This document shows, in pieces, positions 37,714-48,650 of a stretch of DNA of 64,000 nt. The notes beneath the pieces were generated by a model. It searched no databases and was not told the origin of the DNA. It worked only from the letters and a program-made list of their open reading frames with translations. A program made the translations under genes and the position numbers. Numbering within the stretch: the stretch's first letter is position 1; each line of letters opens with the position of its first letter. The stretch is from Punica granatum (taxonomy: Eukaryota > Streptophyta > Magnoliopsida > Myrtales > Lythraceae): assembly GCF_007655135.1 (NCBI RefSeq), contig NC_045130.1:2914001-2978000 (forward strand), given 5' to 3'.

Positions 37714-40129
37714 GCAAGTGCATTCGTATATATACACACCGAAAAAAAAAAAAAACGGGGGGCGTACATATTTATATGTGTGTGTGTGTGGTGTGATTTT
37801 CTTATTCATGCCATGCCATGCCATTCCATGCAGTGCTCAGCTCAGCTGGGAATGGGATCCCTGCGAATTTAAAAATTGGCTTTGCATGCTTTCCCTACGT
37901 ACTTTGTAATTCCCATTTATATCAAAGCTGTCAAAAAGCTGCCACAGCCTATTGCTGTGGGACTCCTCTGTTACTTTTTTTGTATGTATTCTATTTATCC
38001 TCTGCAATATTGCAAAGGATAAACAGAAATCAACTTAAAATCCTATGTGAGGATTTAGCATTTTTTATCCTATATACATACATACATATATATATAATAT
38101 AATATAATATAATACTGGGGATAATTAAAAAAAAAAACACTTTCAACTTTTCATTAATTTGGTTCATTTAATTTCTTTTACTTTAGACTTTCACTAGATA
38201 TAATTAAGAGATTGAGATTAATTTATTATGCATGTTATGCATAGGGAAGTTCGTTGGGAACAAAGAAAATGAATATTAATTTCCTAATTTTTACTTTTTA
38301 CTGGAAATTATTAATTCCGTATTGGATATCACATGATGACAGACATATATCATTGGAGTTAATTAATCTTCCAGTATATAATTTGAACTTGTATTTAGAA
38401 AAATCAGTGGAGCAACCTTTCGCTTATAATCATTATTATAAAGTTCCCCCAGTGAGTAGCCTTTGCTTTGTAACGAAGTATCTCTCTGTCGTCCTCTTTT
38501 TGATTTTCCTATCCATATTCCTCGTATTAATATATACGCGTACATACACTTATATAATGTATTTCCTACATTAAATACTATGTGCATGTTCTACTTTCAC
38601 TGGACCCACGGGAGATGAATATTACTTATACATATACATATACACATACAAAATTATTGCGACGCATCTTTTCCCTTTTATGAAATCCCCATGCATTCAT
38701 TAAAATTTTTGGCTTTCGATCATAACACCGTGTTGGAGAAAAATGGCATAAAGGGACAGCTATGCAAGACCAATGCTGATTTGTTTGCCACTAACAAGAG
38801 AGGGAAATATATAAACCTAGATTAATCAATTAATTAATTATCAAAAGATCCTCTACGTATAATATATTTGTATATAAACCTACAAAATTTTTAATCTATG
38901 AAATACGCAATTGATTAATTAGTTGCGAGTCTTGTGACAGAAATAGTAAACGTTGGCACCCAATCAAACCCAGAGTGGATCTTGATCTGACATTTGACTC
39001 TAACTAGCTAGGCTGTTCTTTCAATTATGTAATGTATAGATTGGTCAATTAGACAGCATCTTAGTGTGGGTAATTAATTAAAGGAGCAAGGGACTTGTGG
39101 GGGTGTGGACTAGGTCTGTGAAGGTCCCCAAGTCAAATGGTTTCCACGTGAGGTCGGTGATTGTGTAATTAATATTCCTATAAGTTAATTTTGACCCTCG
39201 AATTGGGATAAAAAAATATTCAACCTCAATTTTTATCAAATTCATCAATATAAATTCCCCATGGTGGACTTTTGGGATCAACAGCTAGCAGCACTTAAAA
39301 AAAAAAAAAGAGACATATACCAATCAAAGTAGAAAACAAGACTGTTAGAAATGATATCGATCTGTCCTAATGACTTATTAATTAGTTATTTCATTGGTGT
39401 AATACTCTCTATAAAGAGAAACCGACCTGTACTGATCGACTTTTTTTGTAGGAGGAATACAAGTTTTTTTCTTCCTTAATATAAAAAATGAATAAATAAA
39501 ATACTGTACGGAAAGAGAGAGCTTTCAACTTCTGTAATGAAAGCGCGGCATTTGATTTTTGCTATTTACATATGGTTTAATATGAAACATATAAAATATC
39601 TCTTCCGCTTGTTGTCTTTTGTCCGGAGGACACATAAAATTAGTTCGTCAACTGGTCAAATTAACGTTTTTTGATGTCTAATTAGACTATGTCTCTCAAT
39701 CTTGAATGCACATTTAATCAGATGATACATGTCCATTGCCAAACTATAATTTAAAACATCTGGAAAATATATGAAAATTATTAGAAGATAAAATTAACTT
39801 TTTTCTTGTAGCTGGACAATACTTCAGGTTATCATTTATTCCGAAAATTCTGTGCTATATATATATATAATATTTGTTTTAAGTGTATGTACAGTACATA
39901 TATGTATTCGATGGTTGAAATTTAATTTTCAAAATTCGAAAGTGAAAATTCAAAAAATCTCAATGGTTGAAATTTTGCATGTATGATCGTTACTTATACC
40001 TTTCGTTGCATATGTATCATAGGATAAGTCCCCACTTATTTACTAGCTATTGATTGATGCGTGACAAAAGACTAGAGATTTTTTTCTTTTTTTTATAACA
40101 AGGGATTTCGGGATTCACCATTAACCCCA

Positions 40130-40300
40130 TGATTTACGCGAACACACTGTAAACTCATATGACAAGTCAATCCGTCCACACATACCTTACATGTGATCCA
40201 ATATGGAGTATTCTATTACATAATTTTTTAGGTGACTTGAATTTGGAACTTTATCAAGAAAGTCACACTCTTTAACAATCAAATCAACCTTATTGGATTA
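40130..40300 (+). repeat. Dispersed repeat, copy 1
   Basis: The segment contains TTGAATTTGGAACTTTATCAAG, then AATCAAATCAACCTTATTGG, matching in order and spacing the copies at about 52870-53015 and 62105-62285. It is the most diverged of the three. The family is a short non-coding repeat whose class I cannot name. Confidence 0.35.
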
Positions 40301-42396
40301 TAATAGCATTATTATTTTGTTTTTTGAATTATCTTGTGGAACTATAATAAAGAAGAAACTAAGCATATTTTATCAATTATCTACAAAATCAAGCCTTCTT
40401 TAGACATTATTTTTGGGAAATTTTTTACGAGTCATATTGCGGTCAGAAACTTGACGTGGAATAGAGACATAGCTAATCCCAGATGAAACTAAAAAGAAAA
40501 TAAGAATCAGATTGGAAGTTTTACGAAAGCTTTGCGGCATTTGCTTGCTCAATTTTCGAACTTCACGTGTAACATAAACGGATGTCGAAAGTCGTATAAG
40601 CTTAGAAATAATATGTCTCGAGTGATACATGTCGACTGTCAAGAACTTAAACTAATTGATAGATGCATGTGACCCAACCAAAGTTGCGAAGAGAGGGAAA
40701 GTAAGGGGAGGTGCATGCTTCGTATTAGTCATATATCGATCCATGTTTTTCTGCCTTATACGACCAAAATTATGGAGTCTGAGAGAAACAATTCGCGGAA
40801 AAATAGAAAAAGGAATGGAGCATCATCAATAAAATAATAATGCCACAAGGAGGCATGTGCTTCAATTATTAAGGAGGGTAGATTATATATTCTGTCTATA
40901 TATAATTCCTCTTTTTTATGAGGTGTAGAGTTGAGCTTCTGACCCGAGATTTAATGATCTTGGTGAAATATTAATGTAGTAATAAGCCCGCAATTAATTA
41001 GCCTGCAGAAAAGAAAATAAGAGAAGTATATTAATTAATTATTAAATTATTATCTACTGACTACTATGTGGTAAAACCATTGCTAGATTCTCTAGCATTG
41101 AAATTATCTTATTTAATCTTAATTACGACCGGTTAAAAAGATACCGTATTTAATGTGATTGAAAGGTAGTGACGGTGAACTTGAAGATTTGTACTGTCGA
41201 AGTATTTAATGATAGTCGTCCTTCAGATTAAGCTTACTGGGTATTAAAGAATACGAGCATTAATCACTCTGTTGGCCCAGAAAATAAGAAATTAAACATC
41301 AGTGCCTCAGGCAGAATGAAGAACTCGATTGTAATATTTTCGCTCGCGTATAAATCCCACGATCAAGTTTTGAGTAGAACAGGATGTATAGAGGAAGATG
41401 TTTTCTGAAAATGATATCTACTGAGAACATGATGATGAGATATCAAGAGAGAGTATTACCGCACCGAATCCTTATATCAATGCACCCCTAGTCACCATTG
41501 CAAATTCAATATATGTTTAATTAATTCCACATGAGAATCCAAGGATATCGCTTTCGCACCTTGTTCTCTCATAACCAATCACAAAAAATCCTTCTCGATT
41601 TGGCATGATCACATCCTTTTCGTAAAGGAGCTGAGGCAATTAAAAACTTGTAACGTTATGATGACATCCTTGAAATTTCATTATCGCAATCAAATCCGCC
41701 CTAACCAATCAAGGGAAGAAATTTGGTGGATAGTGGAGGCCGGTCAGGAATATGGGCCTGAACTGAACCCGTTGAAATTAATAAAGGCCATATGGCATAT
41801 AATTTATGGTTTTTATGAATTTTTGTGATGCGCGTGCCTTATCGCCATAACAACCAGTCATGACACTTGGGTTGCAATTTTGGAATGGTTATAAATCAGT
41901 TCTAATAGTCCCGGCACTCCCCTACAAAAGGACTAATTTAAAGCTCAGGCTTTCCTATAGAATCGATGTATAATTAAAATGTTTTGAGAATGAAAATTAG
42001 GTAATTTATTGAGATAAGATGTTATACTCAATCTATTTCGCAACGATTGGTCGCAGAAAATTAATGTTATAAATTAACGCTTAAATTGGAAAACTTTCTT
42101 TCCAACTAATTTCCTTCCATTTTCTCTATTTTCCTCGGTCCAAACAAAAAGTTAAGACTGTGGTGTCAAGTTAGCCAATTATTGTCGCTATCGAATAATG
42201 AAATGCCAGAAGTTAGGGTTTAGAGTCAATAGAGAAGGAAATTTAGATAAAATCATGCATGGCTGATGTCTTTGAGGGTTGACAATTATATTGACATCAA
42301 TCATGGACATAGATATAGACTTCATAATGATTTTTTTTACCAAATGTATATTTGGAAATTAGTACGAGGCTGTTTCGATCGCAAAACATGGTCAAA

Positions 42397-42707
42397 CCAT
42401 TTGAAAACGGAATTTAATTTAATTTTACTTTTCTTTTCTCTTAATTCAACATCATAATCATTATTTTTTTTTATCTTTTTTTTCAATTTAATAATAAATT
42501 CTATCACATACTTTTTCTTATATATTATTACATTTAATTTTTTAATATTAAATTCTCTCAACTATTTATTATTTTTTTCTCAATTCAATAATACGATCAT
42601 TACTTTTTTTGTCATCTTCTTCAATTTTAATAATAAATTTTCTCAATTAATTTTGTCTTTATTTTGTAAAATCAAACTAAATCAAACTCTACTCTATTAC
42701 CAAACGG
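42397..42707. mobile_element. MITE-like element with decayed terminal inverted repeats
   Basis: The left end (CCATTTGAAAACGG then AATTTAATTTAATTTTAC) and the reverse complement of the right end (CCGTTTGGTAATAGAG then GTTTGATTTAGTTTGATTTTAC) align with mainly G/A differences and a short gap. The interior has an imperfect 65-bp direct repeat (about 42438-42502 and 42576-42638) containing CAATTTAATAATAAATT. No coding capacity. The target duplication is not clear, so the call is tentative. Confidence 0.4.
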
Positions 42708-44648
42708 AACAAAAAAAAAATCTTAATCCCTTGTATGAGGCTTAAAATTACCGTGCAGGCAACTAGTTTTCCATCTAATCCTTGAAGAATCCCTCACATT
42801 CAAATCGAAATTTCTTATCCTTGACATAAGCAACAAATCACATTATATTCAAATCAAGTTAAGTTCCCATTTGATTAATGGATCAAATTTCAGTGATCAA
42901 GCGTACTGATAAAATTCCTCGCCAGCTATAAGTGAAAACGTACGTATAAGCTGGTGAAACGACAGTTATCTTCAATCTAATCACTGAGACCAATCATCTT
43001 TACATCTCAGCCTGGAAATTTCTTTTTGCACCGTCAAACAAGCATAGATCACCATGAAATTAATTTAACGAAGAGTGACCATATCATGTAAGTGATGAAA
43101 ATCATTAATGTCCACAATTAATGGACCATCTATGTTTGGTGGAATTTCAGGTCTGAATATGTTTCAAAGGATGGCACCTCAGCCCTACTGAAGGCAAATT
43201 CTTTGCACGAAAACAGCAAAACATCTCATCCTACTGTGTGAGCCCATCTTAAAGTACTCGAAGGACCCCAAAATTTCCATGTGATGTGTCCAAGCATGAT
43301 AAAAAGAGATACTTCCCATTACTCCCCTTAGCTTACACTTTTGGGCAACCATCGAGTTTATGTAGAGACGATACGTCCGAATTGTATGAGCATGAAGTGG
43401 TTTTAATTATAACGTGCCATATCAGGATATATAGATGTACTGAGTGATCTGGAGGTGGGTGAATGCTCCATTGCATTATTATGGAACATATAGTACGCCA
43501 ATGAAAGATATCGTTCGGAGCTACTGCGCATTCATTTCGAAGAACTCGACAGTGTCGGTGGAAATTTGATGTGTTTGTTCGGATTAATAGGCTGATCGTC
43601 CGATGCCCTGAAATTCAAGGTAATCACTAGGGTATATCTTATATGGTCGACCTGCAGATATAATTATAATTATACACACGGACACACACACACACATATA
43701 TGTATGTATGCATGTGATTAATTTGGGTGAACGTTTTACAAGTTGTAGGCAAGATGGGTGTTAAATTCTACTGGAATTATAAGCGATTAGGCTCATCTCA
43801 AATTTCATATAGGCGCGTAATCTTACTCTGATACCATGTTAAATTCTACTGGACTCATAGGCGATTGTGCTCATCTGCAAATAAAAAATAACCAAAATCT
43901 CGAGTTGGTAGATGTTGTGGACCCAATCTCATATAAATCCGTTCAATTCCTGTTTATTTGTCCATATGAGGTTCTCAGCAATGGGGCCCTTTGATGATTA
44001 GGCCCAGAACGCTCGTCGGCCCACTTCTCCGGCAGGTCGGGTTGCAGATGCACCACTGAACAACGCCGTGTCGGATGGACGCCAGCCTGACATAGCAAAT
44101 CACCTTGAACCGACACTTGGGGGGTAAGATGATAAACATTGGCCAATGGTCGTAGAAAACGAGGCGCGGAGACCAATTGAGGTTGAAATGTTTTTATTAT
44201 CAAAATATATCGATTAGCTAGCTACTATTAGTTGTGTGCACCCCTTTAGCAATCAATTGAAAATGATGATGTGTCCCGACATGATAAAATCGGTAGTCAC
44301 GGACCCATGATATTAAGAGAAGCATTTGAATCCGCTAAGATAAAGTTAGAGGAGTGATTCGGGTCGATTTTGGTGACAATTCAATGTGCCATCCAATATC
44401 GGAGATAGGAACATGCAATGTCAAGTCAACTTTTATCATATATCAATTATCAAGGACCACGATATCTTTCTATTTAAGCATCATCTATGGCACGTTTATC
44501 ATGTATCAAGATTGAAGTGTGTGTGTGCGGTGTGGATTCATCTGCTTGTTCATATCACGAACGACCGTATCTATACGTGAAGACACATTCAGGAAATAAA
44601 ACACATACAAGATATGTACATGATAAACGAGACATCTTCCATATCGAT
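42708..44648. other. Spacer left of the solo LTR
   Basis: No gene is supported. There is a CA/TATG-rich stretch near 43675-43715 and a pair of about 40-bp direct repeats (43760-43800, 43838-43878) beside a sequence like the reverse complement of an initiator-Met primer-binding site. The 86-codon minus-strand frame at 43943-44203 has fairly even composition, but I do not recognise it. Confidence 0.5.
43760..43878 (-). repeat. Remnant with tRNA-Met primer-site-like motif and direct repeats
   Basis: On the minus strand, 43836-43826 reads TGGTATCAGAG, the primer-binding site shared by most plant Copia elements, which pairs with initiator tRNA-Met. It is bracketed by two direct repeats beginning GTTAAATTCTACTGGA and ending GCTCATCT. 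No retroelement protein is left nearby. It is probably a fragment of a Copia-type retrotransposon junction. Confidence 0.4.
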
Positions 44649-47600
44649 TGTGCGCACCCGAATTTCGTCTCGTCGGGGCACGCATGCGCGTGCCTAAATG
44701 CAACGCGGCTTGGAAGTGTCCACCTTCCCGGGGACGCGCGACGGACGCACGTGAGAAGGAGTCGCCACTACCTGTTTACGACCCGAAGGTCGAGGGCCGG
44801 TGAGTTGCCCGGGTCTAGGGGTACGGGGTACACCTAATTGCTAAGGCATATGGTCTGCGAAACCCGAGGTTCCGAATTCGGGGGTTCTGTTACATGCGAG
44901 CCTATATCTCGCATGCCCTATCGGTACTCTAGCTTGTCTAGGCTTGCCATTTTTTATTTAATTACCGCTTAATTAAGTTCCGCTCATCTTACGCGTTTTG
45001 ACACCGTAAATTCGAATATACACTTGGACCGTCCACTCTCCGACCGGGATTATTACATGAATAAATATGCATCATAAAACCCTTACATTGTTCTCTCAAA
45101 TAAAAGATAAATTACAATGACTGAATCCCGGTCGGTTCGCGTTCGACCGCTATTTCACTCATGCTCACCGTATGATTTTGAATCCCGGTCGGTTCTCGGT
45201 GTATGGGGGCATTGGATCCCGTGATCGAAGGTTATGGGCATTGGACCCAGTGAATCGTATCCCTAAGGATCGGGCTTGATCTGCATAACAAACAAGTGCA
45301 AAAAATGTAACAAGCAAGCTCAAATAAATAAACAATGGGGTTTTCTTTTTTTATCGCCGAATTTACGTGAATTAACTGATTATTAACCGGAGTACATTAG
45401 CATACAAATCCTACCTTAAAACAAACAAAAAGGGGTGATGGATAGGGTATGTAGCATCCGGCATTATTTTATCGGACTCGACAGACGTGATATCCATAGT
45501 CAAGTCTCGAATGTGTGGGTTATTTTTTTAGATTATTATGTATCGCGACAATATGGCTTTTACCAATTAAGAGTGTTTTTCACCTAAAAAAAAAAAACCC
45601 AAAACCTAACCCTCTATTTGACCATGTTTGATTAAGCCGAGTTTGAGGTTAATCCGTTTTCCCATATTTTAACCCGTTCTAAACACAAACCTACACTAGA
45701 GTGACGGCAGGACAAGAACCGGTAATCATGCCCTTAAATCGGTAAATATGTGTGTGCATGAAAATTAAGATTACGTTGTACGTATCTCGGTGCTTTTGAA
45801 ATTGTGAATTTTGAAAAAGGCATGATTAACAGTTCTTGAACTGTCGATGCGATTACAGGTTATTAAATCGGTTCGTGCAATTCATTTAAAAGTGTCAAGT
45901 GATTTAATTTAGCCAAATTTAACGTCCCGATTATTCCGTATGTAGAATTTTAGGTTAGTTAGAAATTTGCCGAATGCTTTAGTCTACGGCTTTCGAGCCG
46001 TCGAGATAGTCATTAGTTGACCGCCCGATAAACTCTAATTTCCGATATGCTCACATAATTACAAAATTGAAATATTTAAATGGGGCACATGCATTGTCGG
46101 TGGGTGATCCAAGTAGAAAAGGGCAGGATATTTTAGAAAATGTCCAGGGACTGAATTAAACGATTTTAAAAGAGCAGGGACTGATTTGCAAATTCTAAAA
46201 AATTGGGGACTGATCTGAACATTCTAAAAGATTGGGGACTGATTTGAAAATTCTAAAAAATGGGGACTGTGTAAAAAATTACTGAAAGTGTCCTAGGCCT
46301 ATTTGAAATGAATTTGAAAATTGGGACTGATCTGAAAATAAAAAAAATGGCCCCAGGACTAAACTGAAACAACTTGGAAAGTTTTTTTTGGGATGTTTGA
46401 AAAATTCTGGGAATCCCAGGACTGATTGGGAGATAGTAAAATGACTGGGACTGGATTGAAAAGAAATTTTGAAGTTCGGGGCAGACCTGAAAAGGGTGAA
46501 AAATGGCCCAGGGACTAAACTGAAACAACTTGGAAAGTCTTTTCAGACGCTTGAGAAATTCTGGAAAATCCAAGGACTGATTGAAAAATAATAAAATGTC
46601 CGAGACTTGGTTGAAAATAAATTTTAGGGTTCGGGGCAGATCTGAAAAAAATAAAATGAGTCCTCTGGACAGAAATGTAACAAAATGGAAAGTTCATAAA
46701 ATCGAGTTCGGGACAAATCCGATCACCCACGCGACCCAAGAACACTCAATTCACATTATATCCAATTAAGCAAGCAATAATATTCAGGAAATGAGCCCTA
46801 ATTATGCCACTAAGTTGAGAATTTACCTAGTTCGAAAAGTTGAAGGGCCTCTCTATAAAAATAAAAAAAATCGCCGGATGAATCGGACCAAATCGGATCG
46901 GACCGGATCGGATCGGACCAGACCGCCCGAAGGAAAACCGCCCGGAAGAGCGCTGGGCCGGACTGGGGAACCTTGGGCCTGAATGGGCCGAGCCTGCAAA
47001 GGAAGAGAAATGGGCCGAGGCCCGTTAGCCGAAGGGCGGCCGGGATCGGGAGGAAAGCGGCGGCGACGGGCTGGGGCCGGCGGTTCTCGCTCCCTGGACG
47101 CCTCGACGACGGTCGGAATGGACGTGGGGGATAGCTCTGGGCGCCGCCGATGCTTCGCCGTGGTCGATCGGGACTTCACCGGCGCTTAATCAGTCGGAAT
47201 CGGGGGGAAAGGGTTACGGTTTTCCGGCGGAAGCTCCGAAACTCCGATTTCAAAATCTGCCAAATCGAGAGCCAATTTTCTGATTTCGTTTGCTGGGTCG
47301 TGTTCCTCCCCACCCGAATTGTATTTTTGTCCATTTAATTGCGATTCCATTCCCTTTTCCGTTAAGATTTCGGCCGGTTTGGCCGAAAATCGCGAAAATC
47401 GCGATTTGGGCGTTCTGGGCCGACGGGAATCGCGGGCAGCCGGCGAGAGCTGCCCGGCCCCTGCCCGGCCTGCCCGAACTGCCCGAATCGCTCATTTTTT
47501 TTTTTCAAATTAGGGCCGGCGGGTCACGGGCAGCCGGTCAACGCTGCCCGGCCCTGCCCGAGATTTTTCTTTTCTTTCCTTCTTTCTTTTTTTTTATTAT

Positions 47601-47749
47601 TTTTTCTTTCCTCTTTCTTATTTATTTATTTATTTATTTATTATTATTATTATTATTAATTAATTAATTAATTTTTTTTAAAAGGTGATAAATAGAAAAA
47701 TGACAATTTTACCCCCCTGGAGCTGATGGACCGAAATTGGGTGCTGACA
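44649..47749 (+). mobile_element. Probable solo LTR of a Ty3/gypsy (Tat/Ogre-like) retrotransposon
   Basis: The segment starts TGTGCGCACC and ends GGGTGCTGACA, so it has TG...CA ends. It is flanked by TCGAT (44644-44648) and TTGAT (47750-47754), a 5-bp target duplication with one C/T difference. Near the left end is a conserved-looking block (GGAGTCGCCACTACC...GGGTACACCTAATTGC...CCGAATTCGGGGGTTCTGTTA), which I remember from plant Tat/Ogre-type LTRs. The interior has GGGACTGA-type tandem repeats (46110-46690) and two very G+C-rich blocks (46880-47210 and 47400-47560). No gag, protease, RT or integrase frame exists and no second LTR is seen in the window, so a solo LTR about 3.1 kb long is the simplest reading. 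Confidence 0.65.
46110..46690 (+). repeat. Degenerate tandem repeats inside the LTR
   Basis: At least ten imperfect units of 30-60 bp carry GGGACTGA(T/A)(T/C)TGAAAA or close variants. A longer unit (CCCAGGACTAAACTGAAACAACTTGGAAAGT) occurs twice, at about 46349-46383 and 46507-46541. These are non-coding, and the short frames across them are repeat translation. Confidence 0.75.
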
Positions 47750-48475
47750 TTGATCAATTACAGTATCCCATTCCTGGCGAGTCTTGATATATATATATAT
47801 ATATATATAAATGAGCAAGGCCCTTACTACAGGTCGGTCTTCATCCATGAAAAGTCAACCAGAACTCCGCGCAAGCAAGATCAAGTTTATTAATTCCATG
47901 CAATCACAGAGACCATCTCGTAATAATAAAATCGAACACATCATATTGATCCTATCAAGTGATACTCGAATTTGATCTATATATCTATATATATATATAT
48001 CAGATCTTCGAAAGGAGGATATCATGAAATTTTTCCTATTTGAAAGAGTGGCGAGTAGTGAATTGGTCGGAGGAATGATATATTAGAAAGCGAGGGTCGA
48101 GTGGTGGGCTCCATTGACATACCCTGTGATTGAAGATGATACAGACCTCGACGAGGGCAAACATTTAATGTGAAGCTATTAATTCCACATGGGGCACCCT
48201 AAGCAGTGTTTCAAAATTCTGTTTTTACGTGGTTTCAGCAGGACATAGCACGTTACTCAGAACCGATCAAATTAATCAGTAACTCGGACAAGACATGAAT
48301 ATCTGTTTAATTATGAAAATAAGTTTTTTTTTTTTTTTTTTTTTGTAAATGGTCTTTATACATTGTGTTATATATTTTGATTAATAAGTTATAATCGTGT
48401 GAAATTTCCATTTTATTCATAAAAAAAGAAGTTATAATCGTGTGAAAATACTCGGGATGCGGGCGATTTATGCCC
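47750..48475. other. Spacer between the LTR and MITE
   Basis: This holds an (AT)n run at about 47788-47809, a T20 run near 48325, and a 19-bp direct repeat AAGTTATAATCGTGTGAAA at 48385-48403 and 48429-48447. No gene is seen. Confidence 0.5.
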
Positions 48476-48650
48476 CGTTTGAATTGTTAAACTAATTTTA
48501 GAATCATAATTTTGATTTTAACTTAACACACTACACAACAAAAATATACGTTTCTCAAGTCAAATTTATAATACTATCTTATTTGTCTTTTTTCACAATC
48601 AAAATCAAAATTAAAATCATGATTCTAAAATCATATTAACAATTCAAACG
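48476..48650. mobile_element. Small MITE with about 45-bp inverted repeats
   Basis: Left end CGTTTGAATTGTTAAACTAA, continuing TTTTAGAATCATAATTTTGA, is mirrored at the right end, whose reverse complement reads CGTTTGAATTGTTAATATGA then TTTTAGAATCATGATTTTAA. The 175-bp element is AT-rich and has no frame. The superfamily is undetermined because the target duplication is unclear. Confidence 0.65.

Larger units (their letters stand above)
33601..42396. other. Gene-poor AT-rich spacer
   Basis: I see no supported protein gene. Contents: a poly-C tract near 33740-33760, (AG)n near 34062-34100, (AT)n at about 36493-36525, a G+C-rich island at about 36620-36805, a 50-bp tandem duplication at 37614-37713, a 30-bp near-perfect palindrome at 37994-38023, and one copy of a dispersed repeat at about 40130-40300. 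All open frames are short and mostly low complexity. Confidence 0.55.

Noticed and set aside
37800..37970. Region with a short CCACAGC stem examined for a microRNA precursor
   Set aside because: No conserved plant miRNA sequence occurs and the stem is only 7 bp.
43943..44203. An 86-codon minus-strand frame with even composition
   Set aside because: Neither this frame nor its neighbours match a family I know, and there are no splice or promoter signals. Left as an unsupported frame.
46853..47189. Overlapping frames of 108 and 68 codons in the G+C-rich part of the LTR
   Set aside because: Both strands are open only because stop codons are rare in high-G+C sequence; the residues are low complexity and no retroelement domain is seen.
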